A program made the position numbers and the translations under genes. Below the pieces are notes generated by a model. The model did no database searches. It was not told where the DNA came from and was given only the letters and a program-made list of their open reading frames with translations. From positions 3,705,001 through 3,769,000 of the forward strand of contig NC_092561.1 of the NCBI RefSeq assembly GCF_037975245.1: DNA of 64,000 nt, given 5' to 3'. Every line of letters begins with the position of its first letter. Positions within the stretch are counted from its first letter, which is position 1. The stretch is from Apostichopus japonicus (lineage: Eukaryota; Echinodermata; Holothuroidea; Aspidochirotida; Stichopodidae). Below, piece by piece: positions 30,010-40,590 of this stretch.

Positions 30010-30800
30010 AATTCAAAGATCAAATAATATGGTGTTTATTATTATGGAAATAGTGTTGCCTGTACTTCCTAACTATTACGTTAAGTTTTTAAGTACCTAC
30101 AGTATCATAGATTATTAATTATTACTATACTTGATTCAAAGTACTGTAGTACTTTTTAAGAATTTTAGTCACCTAGGAAAGAACCTGGGCATGAAAACCA
30201 AACAACCAAACGACTGATCGGCTCTCAACCCCAGTCCCCTTGCATCGAAAGTGTGACTGTGTGATCATCATCAGGTGTGTATCACGATTGACCTCGCAAG
30301 GGAACAGATACCACACATGATCTTGTCCAAAAGGCCGAGAAGTGATAACTACTGTAGTTTAATTTTATAATGTTTTGCACCACTCAATACTTCCGGGTTA
30401 AAATGGCCGAGAGCTATACAATATAATACAGTGTGTACTGTAACTTCATTCATTACCTATGGCGGAACAGAAATAGGCCTAGTTACTTACCTTGTGCTTT
30501 AAGCTTTTACTTTAGTCGATGGAGTGTTAAATTTAAGTTCTTTTTGTAGTTCAAGTTGAAATATAAAACTTGAACTTGAATCCTACTTATCCAGATGTTG
30601 TTGCTGCTTTTCTTTGAAAACTAAATGAAAATACAACACACATGACACAAAAAACCGGTGTACTGCACGTCCAAAGTCAAGCGGCCATGTGATAAAATTG
30701 GAAATCCCCTAATGCTGATTTTGGGTGTTAATGTATTGAGCAATTACCTTACACCCTCCCGTAACTTGTTTATTACTACATTTGTAGTGCACGTTTGTGC
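30010..30800. repeat. Partial block B joined to TRIM copy 2 flank
   Basis: Sequence from GGTGTTTATTATTATGG onward matches block B from about 22738 and 58408. The first ~400 bp of block B and the minisatellite are missing, so this is a deletion junction. A U2-derived insert interrupts it at 30151-30349. Confidence 0.7.
30151..30349 (-). mobile_element. U2 snRNA-derived retroposon-like insert
   Basis: On the minus strand, 30346-30301 reads ATCACTTCTCGGCCTTTTGG, then ACAAGATCATGTGTGGTATC, then TGTTC. This matches the conserved 5' end of U2 snRNA at all but a few positions over ~45 nt. The branch-point recognition segment reads GUGGUA instead of GUAGUA. The remaining ~150 nt do not resemble U2. 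Candidate target-site duplications TACTGTAGT flank it at 30142-30150 and 30350-30358. It is either a U2-headed SINE or a chimeric retropseudogene; not a functional U2 gene. Confidence 0.65.
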
Positions 30801-30811
30801 AGAGCGATATT

Positions 30812-31206
30812 TCTACATTCCGTTCGTATACGTACATGAACTCAAAAATCTATACAGGGACGGGGTATTCGAGTCATAGCATGCATGGTAACAATGTAAC
30901 AATAATGATATTTGAAGTAATAGTACACGGAGCATATTGGTTGATTCGTAGCTGTGTTTATTACAGTTAGTTGTTTACCAGAACATGGTTATCGTAACGA
31001 ATGAATCAGCTACATTCCATGCGTACGTACATGCACTCAAAAATCTATACAGGGACGGGGTATTCGAGTTATAGCATGCATGGTAACAATGTAATAATAA
31101 TGATATTTGAAGTAATAGTACACGGAGAATATTGGTTGATTCGTAGCTGTGTTTATTACAGTTAGTTGTTTACCAGAACATGGTTATCGTAACGAATGAA
31201 TCAGCT
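30812..31206. repeat. ~196-bp tandem duplication
   Basis: Two consecutive copies of a unit containing CTCAAAAATCTATACAGGGA (30841 and 31036) and CAGAACATGGTTATCGTAAC, about 195-197 bp apart, differing by a few substitutions and small indels. No coding content. Confidence 0.9.
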
Positions 31207-31339
31207 GTACAATCAGCTGTAGCAAGTAGAACGTACATAACTAATATCACAACAATAATCATAATAACAATATATTTTAATTGTTTAATAATAATGTGCT
31301 TGCAATTTTCTACCACAACCAACAATATATCTGCATGCA

Positions 31340-31560
31340 ACAGCGACGTAGGCAGGAATTTGAAAGGGGGGGGGGGGGGAGCACTTTTTGCGATTGATAT
31401 AGATTTTCAAAGTTGTAGGCACGACTATCTGAGCGGAGCGCCACCATCGGTTGGCGCGGAGCGTAGAAGAAAATTTTTGGTTTTACAAACCCACCAGATG
31501 GCCGGAAACGGCCCTTCCCGAGTGTTCATTCTGGTTCCCTGGCCTCTTGCTAACTTGAGA
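31340..31560. repeat. Probable interspersed-repeat fragment
   Basis: Contains a G-run (31367-31379) and a GC-rich segment with a small hairpin, GCGCCA (31438-31443) and TGGCGC (31452-31457), in otherwise AT-rich DNA. The composition suggests the end of a dispersed element, but boundaries and family were not identified. Confidence 0.3.
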
Positions 31561-31634
31561 CACCTCATTCAATATCACTTTTAAACCCAAAAAACAAACG
31601 AGTTAAAATAGTACGCAGTTCAATACTACATAAG

Positions 31635-32744
31635 GGTCACACTAATTAGCGTCAACAGGCCGATTTCACGACAACTCAAGACAACTCAAGACAACAAGTT
31701 TAAAATACCATCAAATACAATTGATGTTATCAGAGTATATCTGGAAACACGTTTAAAACTGACTAGAACCAGCGTGCATACATATTTTTCACGGGAAAAA
31801 ATGTTTTTGTCGTAAAAATCGCCAACTTTTTCCTAACGTTGAATTGGACGACGTGATGCTATTGCGCTTGCGCAATGACATTAGACCGAACCGTTACACT
31901 ACAGGTAAGTGCAATTTTTCAATCGAGAATGGTACCCACACACTGGTGTCAATGTATGATGGACTTGGCAAAAGGCGACGAGCGCCATCTAATTTTACTT
32001 AACTACTTTTTATGAGAATCATTCGTTACTATACTACTACTGTACTAGTGTCAGTGAGTACTACTACTTTTTGTGAATGGTCTTCTATTCATTTTTACAG
32101 AGCCAATCCTATGTTTAACCAGAGAATAATAAAACCAGGCAAAATCATGGTAAGCAAGACTCTGTGAAGTTGATAATCACATATGTAAATTACAATGGAA
32201 AAACAATAAGAAATATTCATTATTTTAAAAACATTCAATGATTTGACGGAGAGAATAATAAAACCAGGCAAAATGATAGTAAGCAAGACTCTGTAAAATT
32301 AATAATAACATATGTAAATTACAATAGAAAAACTAAAAGAAATATTCATTATTTTTAAAACATTAAATAATTTGATTTGGAGTTCATTCACCATACTTTG
32401 GTGCTTTATTACTACGTCAACCCACCTTACCGACACTGTACACAAGGCAGTTCCCAAACTTAGCACAAACCAACCCATATTATAATGGTTCGGTCCGATG
32501 GCATTGCGCAAGCGCAATAGCATCACGTCGTCCAATTCAACGTTAGGAAAAAGTTGGCGATTTTTACGACAAAAACATTTTTTCCCGTGAAAAATATGTA
32601 TGCACGCTGGTTCCAGTCAGTATTAAACGTGTTTCCAGATATACTCTGATAACATCAATTGTATTTGATGGTATTTTAAACTTGTTGTCTTGAGTTGTCG
32701 TGAGTTGTTGTGAAATCGGCCTGTTGACGCTAATTAGTGTGACC
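31635..32744. mobile_element. Non-autonomous DNA element with ~262-bp terminal inverted repeats
   Basis: Left terminus GGTCACACTAATTAGCGTCA at 31635 and its reverse complement ending at 32744 begin inverted repeats of about 262 bp (31635-31897 and 32483-32744). They match closely down to TTGCGCTTGCGCAATG and CCGAACC. The ~585-bp interior has no transposase-like frame and contains a 129-bp tandem duplication. A target-site duplication is not clear. MITE-like; superfamily not assigned. Confidence 0.8.
32121..32378. repeat. 129-bp tandem duplication inside the inverted-repeat element
   Basis: AGAGAATAATAAAACCAGGC recurs at 32121 and 32250, and the following sequence stays collinear through TAAGCAAGACTCTGT and AGAAATATTCATTATTT. 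Only a few differences separate the copies. Confidence 0.9.
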
Positions 32745-34756
32745 GCTACAGAATGTATTAAAATTAGCAAGGTACACGTACAGAGTAGTCTTACTTTTCA
32801 ACTTCTGATACTTGTAGATACAAAGATAGGCCAGAAATGTCTTTGATACAACTCTAGCCAGTATCTTTGATACAACTGAAGCTAGTAAATGTTTAAGTTA
32901 GCCTAATAAGAGAAGGCGAGAGCTATCCGACGATTGCCATCTGATGCAAATTTCTCAACTGTTTTCTCGACTGAAATATTATCTGCGTAAACGGGTTCCG
33001 TAACTACATGTTAAAAAACTGACAAGATCGGATCCTACTGTCTTTTTCGGCGGGTAGAGTGTTGAATGAAACGGCACGCGATAGAAATGACAGCCTAGAT
33101 GACAGAAGAATAGGTCACCTAATTTAGCCATATTCTTGCTACGTTCATTTCAATAGTTTTTCCTGTCTATAGACTCTTAAACTCGTCCAGCAAGCTTATC
33201 GATTTGAATTATGGGTGTTTTTAAAAAAAAAGATAACTTGGCCAAAAAAAATGTAGGCCAGGGCCAACAGTGCTACATACTGGCTACGCCCCTAATCATA
33301 TGATATCATTATCAGCAGATTTTGTTTCCTGTTTGAATTCCTTTACATTTTCTTTTACATATTATATCAGGAAGACAAACATAGTGCTCTTTTACAATTT
33401 TTCCAGTAGGATGATTCTTGTTTATTGTCCAATGTCTGGACTTTAATACGTTTGACGAGCTTAACTGATGGACAATATAAACTTTCATATTTTGTAATAT
33501 AGCCAGATATGCAGTGGCCTAAAAACAAATATCGTTACCGCAGTGTATTAGCAGTGTAATACTTATTATAGGAAGTGCGTATCACGTACGATTGCTAGCT
33601 TAGCTTCATAACATGCTGTTCGTGCAACAACTTAGGACGACTCATAGAACGACGTTGTCGACGTTAAGCCCGGGTCACATCTGCGCGATTCAACACGCGA
33701 TTCAACTCGCAATACAATTGAAGGTTGAATCGCGTAGTTAGACACGGGTATCAACTTGTTGCGCAATAAAAGTTGCGCCGTCGATTTGGGTTGATTTGCA
33801 ATAGAGCAATGTCCTAATCAGCGCAACTTCTCAGAAACAACTTTTCTGATTCGCGTGATTTTAGTTCGAGTTACAGTACACACAGGCGAAGCGTAAAGAT
33901 TGTACGAGTTCTAAGCTAGTACTGTACTTACTGTAGGCTAGGCATAGGCCCTACTTTAACTTTAAGTAGTAACTTATTCTGTATTAGTCTAGGTCTTACT
34001 GCCCGACTGAATTGAACTTGATCGTCTTGTTATGGAAGGACAGCATGTGTGCCTTCATAGTCATGACAAGGAGACCCAACATGTAGGCCTAATAAACATA
34101 ATAATAATAATAATATATTGTATGGTGTAGCCTTGGAGTAACAGTAACACCTAATAAACATGTTTTTCCCGACCTACAGTCAACCATGTGTTGCATTTTA
34201 CAGCAACTGCTCAGTTTTCAACAAATGTTTGAATGTAAAAAATTACATAAAACAATTTTGCATATCATGTGAGATGTGACCCATGTAAGCACCAGTCACA
34301 TCCATGTTGCTTGTCCTCAGTTATTCAGTATGTTAGGGACAACATGTTTTCTTCTTTAATGAACAGCAACCTTATAGCCTACATGGGTAATGATCCAGAT
34401 CATGTATTTGAGCTAGGAGATGAATAGGAACATAGTTCAAATAGCAAATGGCACAAACACCCGCACAGAGGAGTTGTATACAGACTTGACGGTTCAGTAC
34501 GTACAGTTCATTTTGAAGTTAAAACTTGTTACATGGTAACATGTGTTAAGCAAGAACCCACGTGAAAATAGTATGACCAATTGTGATATATCCAGTCCTT
34601 TGTACGTTTTACTGATAAATCTAAAAATTATCTGTATGAAACTGATGGAAGGGTGAAATTGCAATTTAAAATTCTTGCAAAGACAAAACTGGTTTCATTT
34701 TTCATTTTCAGTGATAATACAGCCTTGCTATTCCAGTGTGCTGTTTTTTTTTTGCC
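32745..34756. other. Intergenic, no gene recognised
   Basis: No supported exon. One hairpin stands out: CGCGATTCAAC (33696-33706) and GTTGAATCGCG (33724-33734), perfect 11-bp arms, in a stretch with more CGCGATTCAA-like copies just upstream. It may be the end of an unrecognised element. Confidence 0.4.
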
Positions 34757-37137
34757 ATGGAAGGCCATACGGTGTTGTTTATTACGCAGGAGAAATTGAT
34801 GTCCTTACCAATTGCTGTTGAGGGATCCCAGAAACCAGACCCTAGACTTATGAAACAGATTATTATCAAGTATGAATCTTGTGATTTAATCACTTTTCTA
34901 CTGTGTGCTTTATGTTCATGGTTTTAAATGATGTCTGTTTTGAGAATTTGAAACACAGCAGGTGTACAGTATTAAAATAGCCACTCATGACTTCCACACA
35001 GTAATGTGAAATGAAGTGTCCAGCTTCAGGCCCACTTGTGAGGATCTTCCTTAGGACTGAGCCAAAACCCACATCCCCACCACCCCCCCCCCCCCTCAGA
35101 ATGCATGAATACTACAATAGCTTAAACTGCTGGAACTTGATCTATCTCCCCTAGCAAGTTCTGTAAACTGTATTAAATTAAACTTGCCCATTTTGGCTCC
35201 ATATGCAGATGTGAAAAAGTTTAATTAGAAAATGTTCAGTGCTCTCGAGCTTTGTAAAAGACATTTGTTGTATTTGAGAACAAATCTTTGCATAGATCTC
35301 AACAAACTAATGGATTAGAAATTTAGACATGTACATCACTGCTGTAGCAACTTATGGATAACTGACCAATGATTAAGGTCATAATTTGTTAACGTCAAAT
35401 ATGATCTTACACTAAATTTACACGTACAGTTTTACACCCATACTGTACGTTCTGTACTTGTAACTTTTCCACACGTACGATTGGAGTTGAAATGGCTTTA
35501 AATTACCGCTTGCAAGCCTCAATGTTGTCTGTAGAGGGATTAAACTTTCTGTTATTTATATAAATTTGATTCTTCTCATTCCCTCATAGATACTTTTCCA
35601 ACCGTTCTTCTCTCCTTTTGGAACTGACACAGATACATTCAGCTAATCCAGCACCAGATAGTATCATTGTGGATAAGCTGGACTTTTACATATCTAATCC
35701 TAAGGTATTTACAGAATATCAGCTTTCTGGATTCCAAATTATTTTGTATATTTTTATCCAATATATTTTGTGTTGGGTCTTCTGCAGATTTGTTTGAAAA
35801 GAATATCCTGAATTAGCTGACAGCAGCTCACCACAGATTACGATTCAACATGCATTATATTGTATATGTAGTCTACTGTGTAGGTTTATAATCAGGTAAA
35901 TTATGTATTTCATGACACCTGCTGGTAAAATGCAGAGGTAGTGGATGAAACTACACATACCTCCGTGAGTGAATGTACCTGTAGGTCAAAGTTAGAAATG
36001 ATTTTTCTCCGCAAGGTTACTTCCTCTGTTTGTGAGATATCATAGTTTAAATCTCATGTCAGGAGGCTGCCATATTGACATTATCAGTTTGGTGTTGTAG
36101 TACGTAACATTAGGATATGAACCTGTGACTTTACCTTTACTCCTTAAACACTTTTTATCATGACTTTACCTTTACTCTCCTTTAATAGTTACAATCGTGT
36201 TGAAATTGCAGCCAGTCCCAATGCAGCACGTGTTAAAATCTATAGACCTATTTTTTTAAGTTTCAGCATTAACAAAAACCATCTCTCTTACAATAGATTT
36301 GAACTTATCACTCAGCACCTGTCCTGTTTTTCATGATATATCATACACAAAGTCTCTTTTCTTTTTCCAGTATAATTTAAATCTCTCAACTCTGTTTTGA
36401 CAACATCTTTAAATTTTTCTTCAGACTAACAGCATTTGCCAAGTGACAGCAGCAATCTGTGCCAATTTAATTGATGCAGCCACTTACCTTGCCAGCAAAA
36501 GGTAAACTGAATTTTACTGTACACAGCTACAACTCGTTGTTGCACTTGAAATGCATATTCATTGACAGGTCATCTATACGCTTTCAGTGACTCATTTTAA
36601 TGCATATTCATTGACAGGTCATGTATACGCTGTCAGTGACTCATTTTAATGCATATTCATTGGCATGTCATCTATACACTGTCAGTGCACCCAGTTGGGA
36701 CAATTTTGTTCTCTACTGTACTGTCATGTCCCGCTTCAGGACAATAAATCATGACACATACAAGCTGGGCCAACATGACCCTCATTGGCACAAGTTTAAA
36801 ATGACTTATGTTGGTCTATCTAAGGCTTGTATGTGTCATGTCATGACTTGTTGAAAGATAGACCCTCATTGGCACAAGATTACATGTCTTAAAGTGGTTT
36901 ACACATGACTTGTCTGGAACAAATGTAGAAAAGATATAAATAGAAGAATGTTGCATGGTAAATCCATGTAGGGTTGTCTTGGTCAGCTAAAACTAACAGT
37001 TCTCAACATGCTATGCTTTATGACATCCAGTAACCTTTATTCTCCTCATCACAGATCTAGAGGATGCTAACAACCTGAAGCAGCTTCAGTGCTGGATTGT
37101 AGATGAAGAATTACCTCAATATGTAATCACTGTGGAG
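34757..37137 (+). CDS. Unrecognised multi-exon gene or gene fragment
   Basis: Four exon-like segments were found. Exon 1 34757-34869 starts at GCCATGG and begins MEGHTVLFITQEK; donor AA|GTATGA, phase 2. Exon 2 35590-35704 follows CCCTCATAG, its phase 2 fits exon 1, and it ends AAG|GTATTT in phase 0. Exon 3 36425-36501 follows TTTTTCTTCAG, its phase 0 fits, and it ends AG|GTAAAC in phase 2. Exon 4 37055-37137 follows CATCACAG and reads DLEDANNLKQLQCWIVDEEL in an entry phase of 1, which does not fit exon 3. Joining exons 3 and 4 directly gives a stop after about five codons. Either an exon is missing, or a frameshift has inactivated it. The joined part is leucine-rich and looks helical. I do not recognise the family. 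Confidence 0.45.
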
Positions 37138-37715
37138 GTAACGGATACCCTCAGAATTAAGGATGTTATGAAAGGATCAGAGCTGGATGCTGATTGGTCA
37201 CAACCATATGATTCAGTCACATGACACAACACATTCCATCTCTAAGGAGATAAGCACACACCCATGAGAATTATGTACGTTATGACAGGATCAAAGCTTT
37301 GATGATTGATTCGTCACAGGCATCTGGTTCAGTCATGACACAGCTCATGTGTTCACCGCGAAGATAACGGACACCATCAGAATTATGGATATTATGAAAG
37401 TTTCAGAGAGGATGCGCCATCGGTCAAAAGCATCTGATTTAGATACATGACAAACAAATATGATCACCATGGAGATAACCTGCACCCATCACCATTATGG
37501 ATGTTATGAATGGATGAGAGGTGGGTGCTGATTGGTCAAAATAATCTGGTTTAGTCACATGACAAGACTCATAGGATCACCATGGAGACAACCTACACCA
37601 CCCATCAGCAGTATGGATACTATGAAAAGATCAGAGGTGGGTGCTGATTGGTCAAAAGCATCTGGTTAAGTTACATGACATAACACATATGATGCTGATT
37701 GGTCATAAGTTTGTG
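37100..37715. repeat. Degenerate ~120-bp tandem repeat overlapping the last exon
   Basis: About five diverged units share ATCACCATGGAGATAAC, ATTATGGATGTTATGA, GATCAGAG, GTGCTGATTGGTCA and CATCTGGTTTAGTCACATGAC. The first unit overlaps the end of exon 4 of the plus-strand gene (GTGGAGGTAACGGATACC), so the repeat appears to have grown from coding and splice-donor sequence. Confidence 0.8.
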
Positions 37716-38930
37716 ATGTAAGTTATGACCTGGATTTCTCATGCAAGTTTACTCAATTATGAGTGGATTTAGTGAATAATGGTTGAATTTTGTCAAAAGT
37801 GTAAACTCACTAAACTGTACACTTGTACAGTGGTGGCAGTGCCATAGATAGCTGTGAATTTCTTAACGTATCATTCACAATTAAATCAAAGAGGGGTCTA
37901 TCTCATTGAATATTCAACAGTTTCCATGGTAATGAAGTCCATGCAATCACAGAACTATAAATTATATAGCCAGAAAATTCCAGGCCTTACTGGGCTAGAA
38001 AGGTAACTATTGCAATGGCTGTATATTTATGAGGACAATCTGTAGATTAATTTTTGAATTTGAGGAGCAAAAATTTGAGCAAGTAATTCAAGAAATTCCA
38101 GTCAAATGACTTTACGGAAAGCGGTACCAAAATGAACAGAAAAGAAAAAATAGCGAATAGGAAAATGTTGTTGTTCCAGTTGTTTATAGTACTCTGTAGA
38201 ATGAATGCTTACAAAATCTCAAAATCTATAAATCATTTCTGGAATGAATTTAAAACGATCTGATCTGATCTTACTTTAATAAAGAGAAAATTCCAGAATA
38301 TCAAATAGGAATGACAGACTCTATACTAAGCATTCTATGATATGAGAAAAGAAAGACCTAATTATTGGACGTTATACTGTAACTGAAAAAAAAAACATTT
38401 AAAGACTAATATGTTACATAAAATTGTTTTTTTCCCTTCATATCTGTACATTTCTGTAAATATGTTGCACTTTGCTTCAAAATGGTACTGATGGATGCCC
38501 ACTCGCCCTCCCCCCCCCCCCCCAAGAAGAAAAATTTAGGCCTTGTGTAATCGTAAACGATTTGCTTGTGAATATTACTTATGAGCCATTTACTCAATCT
38601 TCCTATTCTGGAAGACATAACATTGACAAAATTTGATGAAACTGGTACCCATTAAGTACCACTGGGGGTGGGGGGGGGGAGGAGATGTTTTAGGCATTTA
38701 AAGTGAATTTCATATTAATTAGATCACACAAATAAATCAATTTCTTACAATTATTGACATCAAATTAAAACTTGTAAAATAAGAACAGGGACTTCTCTGC
38801 TCTTATTTTCTAAATTGTACATATCATTTTAAAATAAATTTAGTGATTGTTATACTCTCCATATAATGAAAGTTCGCAGCAGTTGCTTATCCCCTTTCCG
38901 GTATATCATTTCTCACATTTTATAGCGAGT
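37716..38930. other. Intergenic, nothing recognised
   Basis: AT-rich, with a C-run at about 38508-38523 and a G-run at 38664-38679. No exon or element was supported. Confidence 0.4.
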
Positions 38931-38934
38931 TGTA

Positions 38935-39010
38935 TTTCACGTAATGTAATGTAATGTAAATAAAATCTTATATAGCGCACTACGCGCGATGCATCTGTGC
39001 GCTTTACAAA
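38935..39010 (-). mobile_element. Retroposon 3'-tail-like fragment
   Basis: On the minus strand this reads GTAAAGCGCACAGATGCATC, then GCGCGTAGTGCGCTATATAA, and ends in TTACATTACATTACATTACG-like short repeats. This resembles the 3' tail of a SINE or LINE. A second, diverged copy in the opposite orientation lies at 51825-51905. Confidence 0.5.
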
Positions 39011-39089
39011 CAAACTAGAAAATACAATGCCATAAAACAATAAAAAGAAAAAACAGTAAATACAAAATACCAACAACAGAAATATACAG

Positions 39090-39372
39090 GACTATGAGAT
39101 CGAAAAACTAATAAAAGTACTGGTGCAGCGAAAAGCGATAAAACAGATTGACTACAAAAACTACAAGTTGAATGCTAAAAAGTGAAAATTCCAATTGAAA
39201 TTAGAACCTAAAAAACCAACACGACAGAACAATATAAAACAGATATAAACAGGAATAAGAGATCGAAAAACTAGTAAAAGCACTGGAGAAGCGTAAAGCG
39301 AAATAACAGAATGACTACAAAATCTACAATTTGAATGCTAAAAAGTGAAAATTCCAATTGAAGTTAAGTGTT
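39090..39372. repeat. ~163-bp tandem duplication
   Basis: GATCGAAAAACTA begins at 39098 and 39261. Both units run into GAATGCTAAAAAGTGAAAAT and TCCAATTGAA, with scattered substitutions. Confidence 0.85.
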
Positions 39373-39529
39373 ATATTACGTACAAGTAATATAACACTAA
39401 TGTAAATTATATTGTACATTGAGTTGGTTACCAATGCCACACATGTTAGTTTTACATCGTTTTTGAGATAATTGTATATTTCACAGAAGTTATGACACCA
39501 TTATAAATTTTACACACACATGTATAGTG

Positions 39530-39601
39530 TGTTTATACATATTTTTATTTATTTTATATTTATGAATATATATATATATATATTAAATATATATTTCAAT
39601 A

Positions 39602-39633
<32 letters not shown>

Positions 39634-39637
39634 TTAA

Positions 39638-39668
<31 letters not shown>

Positions 39669-39734
39669 TATATACATATATATATATATATTGTATATAT
39701 ATTGTATATATATATATATATATATTGTATATAT

Positions 39735-39774
<40 letters not shown>

Positions 39775-39820
39775 ATATTTTCATATGTATATATATTCAT
39801 TTGTTTATACATCTACAGCT
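39530..39820. repeat. TA-rich low-complexity tract
   Basis: Mainly TA dinucleotides broken by TTGTATATAT and TTAAATATAT variants. Open frames on both strands here are Ile/Tyr artefacts. Confidence 0.95.
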
Positions 39821-39825
39821 GAAAC

Positions 39826-39880
39826 ACAGTTAGTGGCCAGTATCACAGGAGGGTGCAGGTAGCCATGACTCACCTCTATC
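39826..39880. repeat. Minisatellite remnant (about one unit)
   Basis: CAGCTGAAACACAGTTAGTG, then GCCAGTATCACAGGAGGGTG and CAGGTAGCCATG, is a single diverged unit of the 73-bp repeat at the same position relative to block B as the big array. Confidence 0.85.
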
Positions 39881-40330
39881 GTCAGTCAAAGGAAATGGTT
39901 CCATCACGGATTTAATCTATATTTCATACTGTAAATACTTAAAAACGCACCATGTGATGTCTTAACGTCTAGTTATTTTCTAGGAGAGACTCTCAGATCC
40001 CCTACTGACACAGGAGTCAGTTACAACGCCCTCAGAACCCTATCCACTCTTTAACAAGATCTTTAATTTACCTGTAGATTTTCCAAGAAGCTTGATATCC
40101 CCAAGTACAACAGGGTGGATAGTTATAGTCATTCCATCACTACCTTCATGTGGCAGTTATTATACATGATATCATCATGTACTCATTTCATCTCGCTTTT
40201 ATTAGAAAGGTCTTATACATTACTATCAATGGCAGAAGCGATACACACATTTAATATTATAGTCTAGCTCCCTACTGTACTGTTGTTCATCTCGTAAGGT
40301 AAAGGTGGCATGCAAATGGGAGAGGGGTGG
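39880..40330. repeat. Partial block B before TRIM copy 3
   Basis: Collinear with 22338-22735 and 58021-58400, then truncated, lacking the SINE-containing part. Confidence 0.8.
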
Positions 40331-40590
40331 GGGGGTTGACGGTTTAATTGCTTTAATTGACTAAGGTGGTGGCTCGCTTTCCTTTTCTTTTAAAGTAATT
40401 CTAGTGAAATTATATAAACTAAGAAGGCCGATCTTAATCATCATGATTCGTTTCATCTTAAAGTTTCTATTTTTTTCAGCAAATGTTGGTACTTCTCTCC
40501 TCATCAGCTGGACCCAGCCTTTGATATTCGATTCAGTGTGGTGTTTACTCTGGATATTCATTTCTTTCATGTGTGTTTTTGCGGTTGACT

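Noticed and set aside
33672-34282. Possible transposon bounded by GGGTCACATC and GATGTGACCC
   Set aside because: Only 10-bp inverted ends with no target duplication and no coding interior; chance is a fair explanation.
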